Position numbers and translations under genes: made by a program. Source: a virus. Taken from it: 44,447 bases of DNA. Of the stretch, positions 7,621-16,394 are shown in pieces (the first letter of the stretch is position 1; every line of letters begins with the position of its first letter). The notes beneath the pieces were generated by a model. That model searched no databases, was not told the origin of the DNA, and was given only the letters and a program-made list of their open reading frames with translations. The stretch lies in IMG/VR virus record IMGVR_UViG_3300038856_000047, positions 1-44,447 of that record; one strand, 5' to 3'.

Positions 7621-8608
7621 AGACATCGACGGCTCGACAGTAGATGGCGCCGTCGAGCGATTGAGACAGACAAGGCCGGAAGCGCCTGCCCAAGAGGCGG
7701 CTGAGGCAGAAGATTCCGAAGTGCTTGAGGAGGAGGTTATCCATGAGGATGCCCCGCTCGAAGCACAGGAAGAAGACCTCGACACCGAAACGGAAGAGGT
7801 TTTAGAGGAAGAAGACGAGTTACAGGAGGACTATGCGCCGACCCTGGAGCCGCCGTCTTCGTGGTCTGGTGATGCAAAGGAAAAGTGGTCGCAACTGCCG
7901 GATGATGTGAAGGAAGTCATCATTCAGCGGGACAAGGACCGGGACCGGGGCATTCACCAGCGTTTGAACGAGCTGGCCGAACAGGAAAAGACTGCAAAAG
8001 CCGCAAGGGAAGAGGCTGAGAAACTGGCAGCCGACGCCCGACAGCGGTTGGAGCGCCTGACGGCTTCCGACGAACTGAAACCCCCCCCCACGTCCATGCT
8101 GGATGTGAACTCGGACGATTACGATCCCGACGCGTACCACCTTCAAAGGGCGCGTTACGAGGAGCGTAAGGAAGCGATGACGGAACAGCAGCGCGAGCTG
8201 CGGCGTCAACGTGAGGAAGAAATGCAAAAAGCTCAGGAGGCCCGCCTGGCACAGGTGGAAGCCTCCAAGAACAAGCTCCTCCAGCGTTTCCCGTCATGGG
8301 CAAAAGACCCTGAAAAGGGCGTGAAAGCCATTGGCGAACTCCGGGACTACATGACCCAGACGGGCGTACCGAGGGAACTGGCGGAAAGGGTCTATGACGC
8401 CGACATGCTCACCTATGTCTGGAAGGCGCGTCAATACGACAAGCTGAGACAGAGCAAAAAGGCCGAGACCAGGCCAAAGGTGTCGCGACCGGCACCCAAG
8501 AAGGCCCCGCCGCGGGAATCCGACGTTCGGAAAGCCGAGAAGACGTTCCAGGAGAATGGAACTGTAGAGAACGCCGCTCGTTTACTAGCGATGCAACGTA
8601 AAGCCTAG
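7604..8608 (+). CDS. Scaffolding protein
   Basis: 334 residues. Strongly acidic N-terminal third (runs of Glu and Asp such as EEVLEEEDELQEDY), a long coiled-coil centre (about residues 110-215), and a basic C-terminus (KVSRPAPKKAPPR) of the kind that binds coat protein. Position directly before the capsid gene supports scaffold. Directs prohead assembly and leaves before DNA packaging. AGGGA precedes the ATG. Confidence 0.85.
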   Translation: MATNAEDIDGSTVDGAVERLRQTRPEAPAQEAAEAEDSEVLEEEVIHEDAPLEAQEEDLDTETEEVLEEEDELQEDYAPTLEPPSSWSGDAKEKWSQLPDDVKEVIIQRDKDRDRGIHQRLNELAEQEKTAKAAREEAEKLAADARQRLERLTASDELKPPPTSMLDVNSDDYDPDAYHLQRARYEERKEAMTEQQRELRRQREEEMQKAQEARLAQVEASKNKLLQRFPSWAKDPEKGVKAIGELRDYMTQTGVPRELAERVYDADMLTYVWKARQYDKLRQSKKAETRPKVSRPAPKKAPPRESDVRKAEKTFQENGTVENAARLLAMQRKA

Positions 8609-8619
8609 GAGAAAACGAG

Positions 8620-9627
8620 ATGGCTCTACCGACAGCAGCATGGGTCACGTACTCGGCTGTTGGCATCCGCGAAGACCTGTCCGATGTCATTTACGACATT
8701 TCACCGACCGAGACTCCGTTTGTCTCGAATCTGCCGCGCGTGAATGCGAGCAATACGCTTCACGACTGGCAGATGGACAACCTCGCGGCTGCTAACACGG
8801 CGAACGCGGCCCTTGAAGGCGACGACCATAGCGGCGCCGCCCTCACTCCGACGCAGAAGCTTCGGAACTACACCCAGATTTTCCGCAAGGATATCGTGGT
8901 TACCGGCACCATGCGCGCCGTGAACCCCGCTGGCCGTGCGGATGAACTGGATTACCACACGGCCCGGACGGGCAAGGAACTGAAACGCGACATCGAGGCC
9001 GTTTTCCTGGAGGCGCATTCCGCCACCGCCGGCTCCGCTGCCACGGGTCGGGGGCTTGTCGGCGTGAAAGCGTGGCTGGGCAGTGCCTCGACCAACGGCA
9101 TTCAGTATCCGTATGCGAATGCCGGAACCTCGACCACGGGTGCGACCACGCCGGGGTTTGCTTCGGCCACGGGCCTGGTTACGACCGCGCCCACGGCTGC
9201 CTCGTCCGGCGGCACTCCCACCGTTGCCAACCTGAACAGCGTTATTCGGCAGGCTTGGACCAACGGCGGCGACCCGCGCACGGTTATGTGTGGGCCGTTC
9301 AACAAGACCGTGATTTCCGGCTTCACCGGCATCGCCACGCTGCAGCGTGACGTGAACGGACTGAAGCAGGGCGTCATCGTCGGTGCTGCGGACGTGTACG
9401 TTTCGGACTTCGGTGTTCATACCATCGTGCCGAACCGTTTCGCCCGTGAGGACACGATCTACGTACTCGATATGGAGTATTGGGCTAATGCCGAGTTGCG
9501 GCCCATGATGACCGTGCCGATTGCGAAGACCGGCGACAGCGACAAGATCATGATGCTTTCGGAAACGACGCTTGAGTGTCGTAACCCGTTTGCGTCTGGC
9601 AAGGTCGCTGATTGCTCGACCTCGTAA
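8620..9627 (+). CDS. Major capsid protein (DUF5309/SU10 type)
   Basis: 335 residues, HK97-fold coat protein. The start (ISPTETPFVSNLPR), IFRKDIVVTGTM, the inner helix (DYHTARTGKELKRDIE) and the end with LSETTLECRNPFA match the pattern of DUF5309 capsid proteins as in phage SU10. The gene has a good ribosome site (AGGAGAAAACGAG) and is closed by a terminator, consistent with high expression. A glycine/threonine/alanine-rich loop around residues 165-200 is a likely surface-exposed insertion. Confidence 0.92.
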   Translation: MALPTAAWVTYSAVGIREDLSDVIYDISPTETPFVSNLPRVNASNTLHDWQMDNLAAANTANAALEGDDHSGAALTPTQKLRNYTQIFRKDIVVTGTMRAVNPAGRADELDYHTARTGKELKRDIEAVFLEAHSATAGSAATGRGLVGVKAWLGSASTNGIQYPYANAGTSTTGATTPGFASATGLVTTAPTAASSGGTPTVANLNSVIRQAWTNGGDPRTVMCGPFNKTVISGFTGIATLQRDVNGLKQGVIVGAADVYVSDFGVHTIVPNRFAREDTIYVLDMEYWANAELRPMMTVPIAKTGDSDKIMMLSETTLECRNPFASGKVADCSTS

Positions 9628-9632
9628 ACGCA

Positions 9633-9666
9633 AGGGGGAGGGGGCAACCTCTCCCCCGCTTTTTTT
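9633..9666 (+). terminator. Rho-independent terminator after capsid gene
   Basis: A G-run/C-run hairpin (GGGGGAGGGGGCAACCTCTC then CCCC) followed by a GC dinucleotide and seven T residues. It sits six bases after the capsid stop and nine before the next start, and would reduce transcription of the downstream genes relative to capsid. Confidence 0.85.
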
Positions 9667-9675
9667 GAGGACTAC

Positions 9676-10002
9676 ATGCCGAAACGACTACTCGACTATG
9701 ACCCTCTCACGGGGCTGAAGACGTATCACGAATACGACTGGAAAGAGAAAAAGACCCTGATCGGCTACGAGCAGGAGGGGCTGGAAGATTTCTTTGCGTT
9801 AAACCGTCGCATGGGCGAACAGGTTGATGCGAAATACAAGAAGCGCGAAGCGTGGCACGCCGCGACCATCCCCGCTTACCTGATCGTCAAGTGGAAGCAG
9901 GAAGGCATCGACGTTTACAGCCCGCAGGATTACAAGCGGGTCGCCAAGAAACTGAACGACCCGGAATACGCCTTTCTCCGCACATGGAAGGGCCGTATAT
10001 GA
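9676..10002 (+). CDS. Hypothetical post-capsid protein
   Basis: 108 residues, beginning MPKRLLDYDPLTG and ending with a basic tail (YAFLRTWKGRI). Rich in Lys, Tyr and Trp. Similar short proteins commonly follow capsid genes in phages of this type, but their job is unclear. GAGGACTAC precedes the ATG. The stop overlaps the glycosyltransferase start (ATGA). Confidence 0.65.
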   Translation: MPKRLLDYDPLTGLKTYHEYDWKEKKTLIGYEQEGLEDFFALNRRMGEQVDAKYKKREAWHAATIPAYLIVKWKQEGIDVYSPQDYKRVAKKLNDPEYAFLRTWKGRI

Positions 10003-11393
10003 GCGCCATCGAAGCCTATGGCGAAATGCAGCGGCTTGCTTCCGAAGGCAGGGCGGATGAGCTGCTGGAATACGGCAACCGGGCGACGGACATGTATCCC
10101 GACAACCCGGATATCCTGTGCCTGATGGCCGCGGCTCATGCGGACAAGGGCAATCACTACATGGCGGGGCTGTTGTTCAGGCAGGTTCTTGAACTGTCGC
10201 CCGATGCCTACGAGGTGTGGAACAGCCTGGGGCGGGAATGGTCGAAGATTGCCGAGAATGTTCCCGAATATGAGGACAAGTGCCGGGAAGCTTTCGAGAA
10301 GGAAATCGACCTTCACCCCGATAACGCCAACCCCCATACGGGGCTGTCTTTCTACCATCTTCAGCGGGGGGAATTTGAGCAGGCCGGCGAGTGTGCCAAG
10401 CGGGCTCTGAAACTTGATCCAGAGGGTTCGGCCGGGGTGTTCAATCTTGGGATCGCCATGCTGGCCCTGCACATGTGGGAAGAGGGCTGGTGGGCCTACG
10501 ACCAGAACCTTGGTCCGCGCTACAACAACTCGCCCCCGCCGGACAGGTACGGCTTGCCGAAATGGGAGGGCCAGAAGGGCAAGGTCATCGTTCAGGCCGA
10601 ACAGGGCATGGGCGACGAAATCATGTTTTCGTCCATGATCCCGGACCTGAAGAAAGATGCGGACGTGATTATCGACACGGCCCCGCGTCTGAAGGGGTTG
10701 TTTGAACGGTCCTTCGGGTGCCCGACCTATCCAACCCGGTATGGCGACCCGCGTTACTGGCTGGCCGGCAGCGGCGCGGAATACTGGATACCGATGGGCA
10801 GTCTCGGGGCGTTCTATCGAACGAAAGCGGAGGACTTCCCCGCAACGCCGTATCTCAAGGCGGACCCGCAGAGGCGGCTACAGTGGCGGGCTCTGTTCGA
10901 CAGCATGGGCAGCAAGCCCAAGATCGGCATCGCCTGGAATGGCGGTGTGCCGGCGACAGGCAAGGTTCACCGCTCGCTCCGGCAGTTCGACATAGAACCG
11001 ATCCTTGAGTTCGACGCGGACTGGATCAACCTGGAATATAAAAAGGGGGAAAACCCGGATTGGGTGCATCTTTTCCCCCACGCCACGCGCACGCAGGATT
11101 ACGACGATACCGCGGCCCTGGTCGCGGAACTTGATCTGGTGATTTCCGTTACGACCGCGGTCATCCACCTTGCCGGCGCAATGGGTGTGAAAACATGGTG
11201 CATGGTTCCCGAGCGCCCGACATGGAGATACGGCACAAGCGGCGATCGGCTGCCCTGGTACGACAGCGTTGAACTCTTGCGGAAAGACGGTGCCTGGCCC
11301 ATCGAGGAAATCCGCCAGCGATTGACGAACATGGGGCTGTCGAAGACCGACCGGGCAGACCTGCACGCGCCGTTTATCCTTGAGGCTGCCTGA
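9999..11393 (+). CDS. TPR-containing glycosyltransferase (GT-B fold)
   Basis: 464 residues. Residues about 1-175 form tetratricopeptide-like helical repeats (for example NPDILCLMAAAHADKG and AECAKRALKLDPEG-type blocks). From about 185 a GT-B-like domain follows: VIVQAEQGMGDEIMF, IGIAWNGG and near the end SVTTAVIHLAGAMGVKTW then WRYG, the pattern of TPR-linked transferases related to GT9 and GT41. The donor sugar cannot be told. Such TPR proteins often modify proteins; GT9 enzymes act on LPS. The start overlaps the previous stop, and the longer frame to 9852 is only a shadow of the upstream gene. It belongs to a block of modification genes between capsid and tail genes. Confidence 0.85.
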   Translation: MSAIEAYGEMQRLASEGRADELLEYGNRATDMYPDNPDILCLMAAAHADKGNHYMAGLLFRQVLELSPDAYEVWNSLGREWSKIAENVPEYEDKCREAFEKEIDLHPDNANPHTGLSFYHLQRGEFEQAGECAKRALKLDPEGSAGVFNLGIAMLALHMWEEGWWAYDQNLGPRYNNSPPPDRYGLPKWEGQKGKVIVQAEQGMGDEIMFSSMIPDLKKDADVIIDTAPRLKGLFERSFGCPTYPTRYGDPRYWLAGSGAEYWIPMGSLGAFYRTKAEDFPATPYLKADPQRRLQWRALFDSMGSKPKIGIAWNGGVPATGKVHRSLRQFDIEPILEFDADWINLEYKKGENPDWVHLFPHATRTQDYDDTAALVAELDLVISVTTAVIHLAGAMGVKTWCMVPERPTWRYGTSGDRLPWYDSVELLRKDGAWPIEEIRQRLTNMGLSKTDRADLHAPFILEAA

Positions 11394-11878
11394 TGTGGCG
11401 GTGGGAGTGGATCGGCCATCTGGCGAAGGAACATGGCTGGAAGGTCGGGGCGGAAATCGGCGTTCTTGAGGGGCGGACCATCGCCTACCTGACGACGCTT
11501 GGCATTGCCATGATCGGGGTGGACCTGTGGAAGCCGCTGCACGACGCAGAGGAAACCTACGAACAGCACGACCTTGAGCGGTATTTCTCCGAACTCAAGG
11601 ACGCCCTGAAAGGCAGGGACGCAACCCTTCTCAGGATGGACACGGTAGAGGCGGCAGACCAGGTAAGGGACGGCGCGCTCGATTTCGTATTCATCGACGC
11701 GGACCATAGCTATGCCGGCGTGAAGCGGGATATCGAGGCGTGGACGCCCAAGGTGAGGAAGGGCGGGGCGGTGATGGGCCACGACTATGACCGCAAGGAC
11801 TCGGTGGCGAAGGCGGTTGACGAGGCGTTTCCGGAAATCACCGAGGGTCCGAACAAATGCTGGCTCGCATGGAAGTAG
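11393..11878 (+). CDS. Class I SAM-dependent methyltransferase
   Basis: 161 residues. SAM-binding motif GAEIGVLEGRT at 19-29, then IGVDLW at the second strand, and FIDADHSYAGV (100-110) with KGGAVMGHDY, the signature of the Methyltransf_24 group, many of which methylate sugars or small molecules. Short for the family but with all core strands. Lies between two glycosyltransferases with overlapping ends, so probable target is a glycan or its acceptor (inference). Confidence 0.85.
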   Translation: MWRWEWIGHLAKEHGWKVGAEIGVLEGRTIAYLTTLGIAMIGVDLWKPLHDAEETYEQHDLERYFSELKDALKGRDATLLRMDTVEAADQVRDGALDFVFIDADHSYAGVKRDIEAWTPKVRKGGAVMGHDYDRKDSVAKAVDEAFPEITEGPNKCWLAWK

Positions 11879-12570
11879 TGTTCTTTTACGTCAACCGTGC
11901 GGGCGACGACGTGTTGGCCCGGATCATGGTGGATTCGGTACGGGAGCACATGCCAGGCGTGCCGATAACCCAGTTGACGGACATGATTACCGGGGAAGTG
12001 CCGGGCGTGGATCACGTTATCCGCCGGAAGCCGGAGCCGGGCATCATGTATTTCCGGTCCTGTCACATGGCCGAATACCGGCATACGGCGGCGATTTTTC
12101 TGGATCACGACACGGTGGTTCTGAAGGATTTGAGCCCGGTGTTCGACGAGCCGTTCGACGTGGCGTTGACGACCCGGAAACGGAACCTGTTTGTCGACGA
12201 AGTTCCCGACCTTATCGACCCGCATGAGAACGCGGCGGACAAGATGCCGTACAACATGGGCGTGATTTTCTCCCGGTCCACGAAGTTGTGGGAAGACCAT
12301 CGGTTGCTTCACAAGCAGACCGGCGAAACCGGACGGCAGTGGTACGGGGAACAGATTGCCCTCGCGAACCTGCTGGCGGCAGGGCGGTACAAGGTGAAGG
12401 TGCTGCCAGAGGATTACAATTATTCGCCGTCCATGCCGCTTGAGAACGTCGAAAACCGGGCGGTCCTGCATTTCAAGGGGCCGGTACGCAAGCAATGGAT
12501 GGTGCAACGGTACAAGACCTGCATCCGGTCTATGGGGGCGCTAAAGAATGTCGATCACCACACATGCTGA
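11857..12570 (+). CDS. Glycosyltransferase, GT-A type (GT8-like)
   Basis: 237 residues. GT-A features: an N-terminal strand MEVVFFYVN, the metal/nucleotide-binding DHD within FLDHDTVVLKDL (81-92), and a late LHFKGPVRK, where the histidine of the HFKG motif typically binds the metal in GT8-like enzymes. Start at 11857 fits the GAGGG ribosome site; Met at 11869 is an alternative. It overlaps the methyltransferase upstream and the adaptor gene downstream, so it is translated with virion genes. Donor and acceptor unknown. Confidence 0.8.
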   Translation: MLARMEVVFFYVNRAGDDVLARIMVDSVREHMPGVPITQLTDMITGEVPGVDHVIRRKPEPGIMYFRSCHMAEYRHTAAIFLDHDTVVLKDLSPVFDEPFDVALTTRKRNLFVDEVPDLIDPHENAADKMPYNMGVIFSRSTKLWEDHRLLHKQTGETGRQWYGEQIALANLLAAGRYKVKVLPEDYNYSPSMPLENVENRAVLHFKGPVRKQWMVQRYKTCIRSMGALKNVDHHTC

Positions 12571-13225
12571 ACTGCTGACCGCGGTTGCCGATTATCTCGG
12601 GGCGCGCGGCACCGACCTTGCCTCGGTCGACGATGATTTCGTTCTGCTATGCGAGGCACGGCTGAATTACGGGAATGCCGATCCGGACCCGAGGATTCAA
12701 TCGCCGGCCCTGCGCTGCCGGGAGATGGAGCAGCGGGCGACCGCGACCGCGACCGGGGAATTCATCGCGTTGCCGTCTGATTACCTCGCCATGAAGGCTC
12801 TCAAGCTGACCGGGACATCGCCTCCGCGGCAGTTGAAGGCCATGCCGAAGGAAAATTTCGATTCGCTGCTGGATACGTCGCTGGGAGGAACGCCGGTTTG
12901 GTACGAAGTCATCAACAATGAGATCAGGTTGGCGCCGATCCCCACATCTTCCGCACTGGAAGTCCTGTATTACAAGAAAATACCGGCCCTGGTATCGAAC
13001 GACCCGAACTGGCTGTTGTCCGACCATCCGGGAATCTATCTTTACGGCACGCTTTTTGAGGCGGCTCTATACATCAAGGAAAACAGCGACGTAGAGCGGT
13101 TTGGCCGGCAATTTTCCTCCCTTGTGACGGGGTTGAACAACATGGAGGAAGAGGGCGCCCACGCCTCTCCCCTCGTGGCGCGCAGCGAAGTGCGGGCAAT
13201 CAGCAATTATTATGTGAGGGGCTGA
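12548..13225 (+). CDS. Head-tail adaptor protein (SU10-like)
   Basis: 225 residues. The pattern ITTHAELLTAVADYLGARGT at the start, RCREMEQRATAT, LPSDYLAMKALKL, and YYKKIPAL with the C-terminal helical LFEAALYIKEN segment match adaptor proteins that bind below the portal in SU10- and P22-like phages. Interleaved between glycosyltransferase genes with overlapping ends on both sides. Confidence 0.75.
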   Translation: MSITTHAELLTAVADYLGARGTDLASVDDDFVLLCEARLNYGNADPDPRIQSPALRCREMEQRATATATGEFIALPSDYLAMKALKLTGTSPPRQLKAMPKENFDSLLDTSLGGTPVWYEVINNEIRLAPIPTSSALEVLYYKKIPALVSNDPNWLLSDHPGIYLYGTLFEAALYIKENSDVERFGRQFSSLVTGLNNMEEEGAHASPLVARSEVRAISNYYVRG

Positions 13226-13956
13226 TGAAAGTCTTTATCGGCTGGGACCCGCGCGACCATCAGGCGTATTGCACGGCCGTTCACAGTCTCCGGGCGAACA
13301 CGAATGCGGCTGTCGAGATATACCCGATTATCGAACGGGATTTGCGCGCAGCCGGATTGTACTGGCGCACGTTTCACGTGGAACAGAACGGCCAGATGAT
13401 CGACAACCTCGATGGCAAACCGTTCAGTACGCAGTTTTCGTTCACCCGGTTTCTTGTGCCGGAACTCATGGAATTCGCTGACGAGTGGGTGCTGTTCATC
13501 GACCCGGACGTGATGTTTCGGGCGGACATCGAGGAACTGTTCGGCCTGATCGAACCGGACAAGGCCATCATGTGCGTACCGCATACGCAGGTGGTGAAGG
13601 AAGCGATCAAGATGGACGGCGTTCGGCAGGAAAACTACCTGCGGAAAAACTGGTCATCGGTCATGGCGGTGAACCCGGCCCGTTGCCAGGCAGCCACGCG
13701 GATGCTGGTCAATAACGCTTCCGGCTCGGAATTACACGCCCTGCGGTTTGTCGATGACAGCATGATCGGCTTTCTGCCCGAGGAATGGAACTGGCTGGAA
13801 AATTATTCCGACGCCGATATGAAACCCAAGCTGGTGCATTTCACCCGAGGCACGCCGGATATGATCGGGGGAACGATGTACGCGGAGGAATGGTGGCAGA
13901 ATTATGACCACGCCAACGTAGGCTATCCGTTGTTCAGGCCCCGGAACAATGCCTAA
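13225..13956 (+). CDS. Glycosyltransferase, GT-A type (second)
   Basis: 243 residues. N-terminus KVFIGWDPRDHQAY is the typical start of phage and bacterial GT8-like transferases. The DPD motif in FIDPDVMFRAD (91-101) is the metal and nucleotide-sugar site, and LVHFTRGTPDM near the C-terminus supplies the histidine. Distinct from the transferase at 11857 at sequence level but of the same general fold. Start overlaps the adaptor stop and its end overlaps the tail gene. Confidence 0.85.
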   Translation: MKVFIGWDPRDHQAYCTAVHSLRANTNAAVEIYPIIERDLRAAGLYWRTFHVEQNGQMIDNLDGKPFSTQFSFTRFLVPELMEFADEWVLFIDPDVMFRADIEELFGLIEPDKAIMCVPHTQVVKEAIKMDGVRQENYLRKNWSSVMAVNPARCQAATRMLVNNASGSELHALRFVDDSMIGFLPEEWNWLENYSDADMKPKLVHFTRGTPDMIGGTMYAEEWWQNYDHANVGYPLFRPRNNA

Positions 13957-15400
13957 AATTGACATCGGGGAGTGGCTTCCCGACCTGTCGCCCATGGAGG
14001 GTTCGCAGGTTATCCAGAACGTGAAGCCGCTTGGCAACGGATACAAGGAGCTTGAAGCCGGCGAGGTCGTTACCAATGCCCTGACAGCGAGGGTACAGGG
14101 GTTCGGCACGGCTCAAAACACGTCCGGTCAGTGGTTTTCCTATGCCGGAGACAGCACAAAACTTTATATGTCATCCGCCAATACGTGGACTTCCGCCGGC
14201 ACGGGGTACACGCTCGGGGATGCGGAACGGTGGGAATTCGTCAACTTCCGGGGCGTTATCATTGCCTTGTCGAAAGGCGAGGAACCCGTAGAGGACACCG
14301 CGGGCGCGGGAACGTTCGCCACCTTCATGAGCTCGACCAAGAAGCCCAAGGCGGCGCAGGGGGCGATTGTCAAATCCCATCTCGTATTGGGCAATTATAA
14401 CGACGGCACGGAGTACCTGAACGGCGTTATCTGGTCGAGTTCGACTGACTACACGGATTTCGATCCCGATACCCAGACCGGCTCCGGTGCCCAGTATCTC
14501 GAATCCACGGGCACTGTTCAGAGAATCGTCGGGGGTGAATACGGCACGATTTTCCTGGACGACTCAATCTGGGTGATGACCTACGAGGGGCCGCCCACGC
14601 TGTTCCGCTTCGACAAGGTGGCGGATAACGTGGGTGCGCTCGGGGGCGGGAGCGTCATCAACCTGGGGAGCACGATTTACTTCCTGTCCCTGGACGGGTT
14701 TTGGGCGCTCACGGGTTCGGAACTGCGCAGGATCGGCCAGAACAAGATTGATGAATACGTTTTGGCGAACCTGGACCGAACGAATCTCGACCGGATTTCG
14801 TCAGTCGCGGAGGCAAAAACAGGGCTGATTTACTGGTCCTATCCGTCTTCATCCGGCAACCCTACGAACATCGTTATCTATAACCCCCACCAGGGCAGAT
14901 GGAGTTACGCGACATTCGAGCATGAGCTTCTTGTCAAGGACCGGACCAAATCCATCACTCTGGACGATGCGACGTGGGGGAGTTTTTCTCTGGACGCCCC
15001 GGCGATTGCCTCCCTGTCGGTGGATGCGCCAAGGTTCCTCGGGGGTGTGTCCCAGATCGGTCATTTCGACACTGCCCACAGAACGCAGCTCTGGACGGGA
15101 ACCGGGCGCACCGCGACCCTGGATACGCCCGAGGTCCAGTTTTTCGAGGGCGGCAGGGCCTTTATCAACAAGGCCCGCCCCTATGTAACCGGGAGCGATG
15201 CCTCTATCACCGTGGCAGTAGGAACGCGGGAGCAACTTTCGGATACGGTCAGTTACGGGACCGCCGTCGCACCGAATTCGTTCGGCGAGGTTCCCCTGCG
15301 GTCTTCGTCGAGATTCATGACGTTCCGGACTGTCATATCGGGGGGATTTGACGAGACTCTTGGTATCGAGGTCGAGCCGATCCCGGCGGGAGTCAGATGA
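13949..15400 (+). CDS. Tail hub / DNA stabilisation protein (P22 gp10-like)
   Basis: 483 residues, beta-rich throughout. Starts MPKIDIGEWLPDLSP and contains repeated blade-like segments (IFLDDSIWVMTYEG, IYFLSLDGFWALTGSE, IVIYNPHQGRWSYA), the pattern of beta-propeller nozzle or packaged-DNA stabilisation proteins below the adaptor. Position after the adaptor supports this. Overlaps the glycosyltransferase upstream by 8 nt. Confidence 0.75.
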   Translation: MPKIDIGEWLPDLSPMEGSQVIQNVKPLGNGYKELEAGEVVTNALTARVQGFGTAQNTSGQWFSYAGDSTKLYMSSANTWTSAGTGYTLGDAERWEFVNFRGVIIALSKGEEPVEDTAGAGTFATFMSSTKKPKAAQGAIVKSHLVLGNYNDGTEYLNGVIWSSSTDYTDFDPDTQTGSGAQYLESTGTVQRIVGGEYGTIFLDDSIWVMTYEGPPTLFRFDKVADNVGALGGGSVINLGSTIYFLSLDGFWALTGSELRRIGQNKIDEYVLANLDRTNLDRISSVAEAKTGLIYWSYPSSSGNPTNIVIYNPHQGRWSYATFEHELLVKDRTKSITLDDATWGSFSLDAPAIASLSVDAPRFLGGVSQIGHFDTAHRTQLWTGTGRTATLDTPEVQFFEGGRAFINKARPYVTGSDASITVAVGTREQLSDTVSYGTAVAPNSFGEVPLRSSSRFMTFRTVISGGFDETLGIEVEPIPAGVR

Positions 15401-15726
15401 CATTCCCCGCCCTCCGGGTTCTGCCGAACGCGGACATAAATTCACAGCGCATGGTTCGCGCGATCAACCTGGTTCTTTCCGGCAAGGTCAACTCTACGGG
15501 CACAGTTACGCTCGCTGTTTCGCCGGCCACGACAACGGTTATTACGAACGCCTTTCTGTCTCCGGACAGCCTTGTCCTGTTTGATCCCATGACGGCAACC
15601 GCTGCCGGGCTCGACGGCGCGGGCCTGTTTGTCCTGGAAGCGAACAGGGGAACCGGATCATGGACGATCACGCATGAAGCAAGCGCGGCCGCTGATCGCA
15701 AATTCAGGTATGTGGTGCTGGGATGA
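15397..15726 (+). CDS. Small virion-associated protein
   Basis: 109 residues, beta-strand and Thr/Ala/Val-rich. The ending (GTGSWTITHEASAAADRKF then YVVLG) matches a small phage protein widely found in structural operons, sometimes as a fibre or decoration domain. No enzyme motif. Start overlaps the tail hub gene. Confidence 0.65.
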   Translation: MTFPALRVLPNADINSQRMVRAINLVLSGKVNSTGTVTLAVSPATTTVITNAFLSPDSLVLFDPMTATAAGLDGAGLFVLEANRGTGSWTITHEASAAADRKFRYVVLG

Positions 15727-16385
15727 TTGACATAAACCGCCCCATTTTATCTTTCACCGATTATCTGCGTGAGGCGCAGGACCTATATGGCGCCGCCCCG
15801 TATGTCGATCCGGGTTACAGAAAGATTGAAAGCCCGTTTCAGGACGACCCTTACGGAAACAATTTCCGTACCCGGCGGGATTCCGGGCTTGGAACGCTCG
15901 GCGGGGCGGATTTTGATGGGGGCGACCCGACCAGCGAGGCACCGGACACGGGAGACTTGCCGGAAAATTTCGAGGGCTTCGGAGCGTTTATCGGCGCACC
16001 GCTCGGGTTTGCCATGAACCCGGTGGGCTTCACGGCGGGCTTCGGCATCGACGCCGCCCGCGGGAAACAGGACGAGCCCCCCGGTATGCTTGCCAGGGCG
16101 TTGGCACGGCTGGGGCGTCAAATTGATAACGCCCTCGATCCCTATAGCTACGATCCCTACGACACGACCTTGGATGAATTCGGGCCGGAAGCCTATGGCG
16201 GGGGATACGGGCCTGAAGATTTCGGCAGTTTCGATCCCAGTGTCGGCGACCCGGAGGACTTCGGCGGCGGCATCGGGCCGGATGGATTTGACGACGGTAC
16301 GGGCGGGACCGGCGGCATCGGCGATCCCGGCGACTTCGGCGATGAGGAAGACGGGAACGACACCGACCCCGGCGATGAGTTTTAG
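15723..16385 (+). CDS. Acidic Gly/Asp-rich structural protein
   Basis: 220 residues. The N-terminal part is ordinary, with a hydrophobic Gly/Ala segment in the middle (FGAFIGAPLGFAMNPVGF), while residues from about 155 to the end are low complexity, made almost only of Gly, Asp, Glu, Phe and Pro. A net-negative tail could interact with internal virion proteins or DNA-mimic surfaces, which is speculation. Overlaps the upstream stop. Confidence 0.6.
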   Translation: MIDINRPILSFTDYLREAQDLYGAAPYVDPGYRKIESPFQDDPYGNNFRTRRDSGLGTLGGADFDGGDPTSEAPDTGDLPENFEGFGAFIGAPLGFAMNPVGFTAGFGIDAARGKQDEPPGMLARALARLGRQIDNALDPYSYDPYDTTLDEFGPEAYGGGYGPEDFGSFDPSVGDPEDFGGGIGPDGFDDGTGGTGGIGDPGDFGDEEDGNDTDPGDEF

Positions 16386-16394
16386 GAGACGGCC

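Noticed and set aside
8701-9633. 310-codon antisense frame to the capsid gene
   Set aside because: Arg/Gly-rich shadow opposite a confident capsid gene.
9852-9998. N-terminal extension of the TPR glycosyltransferase frame
   Set aside because: It overlaps the upstream gene in another frame and reads like its shadow; ATGA overlap at 9999 with the previous stop is the natural start.
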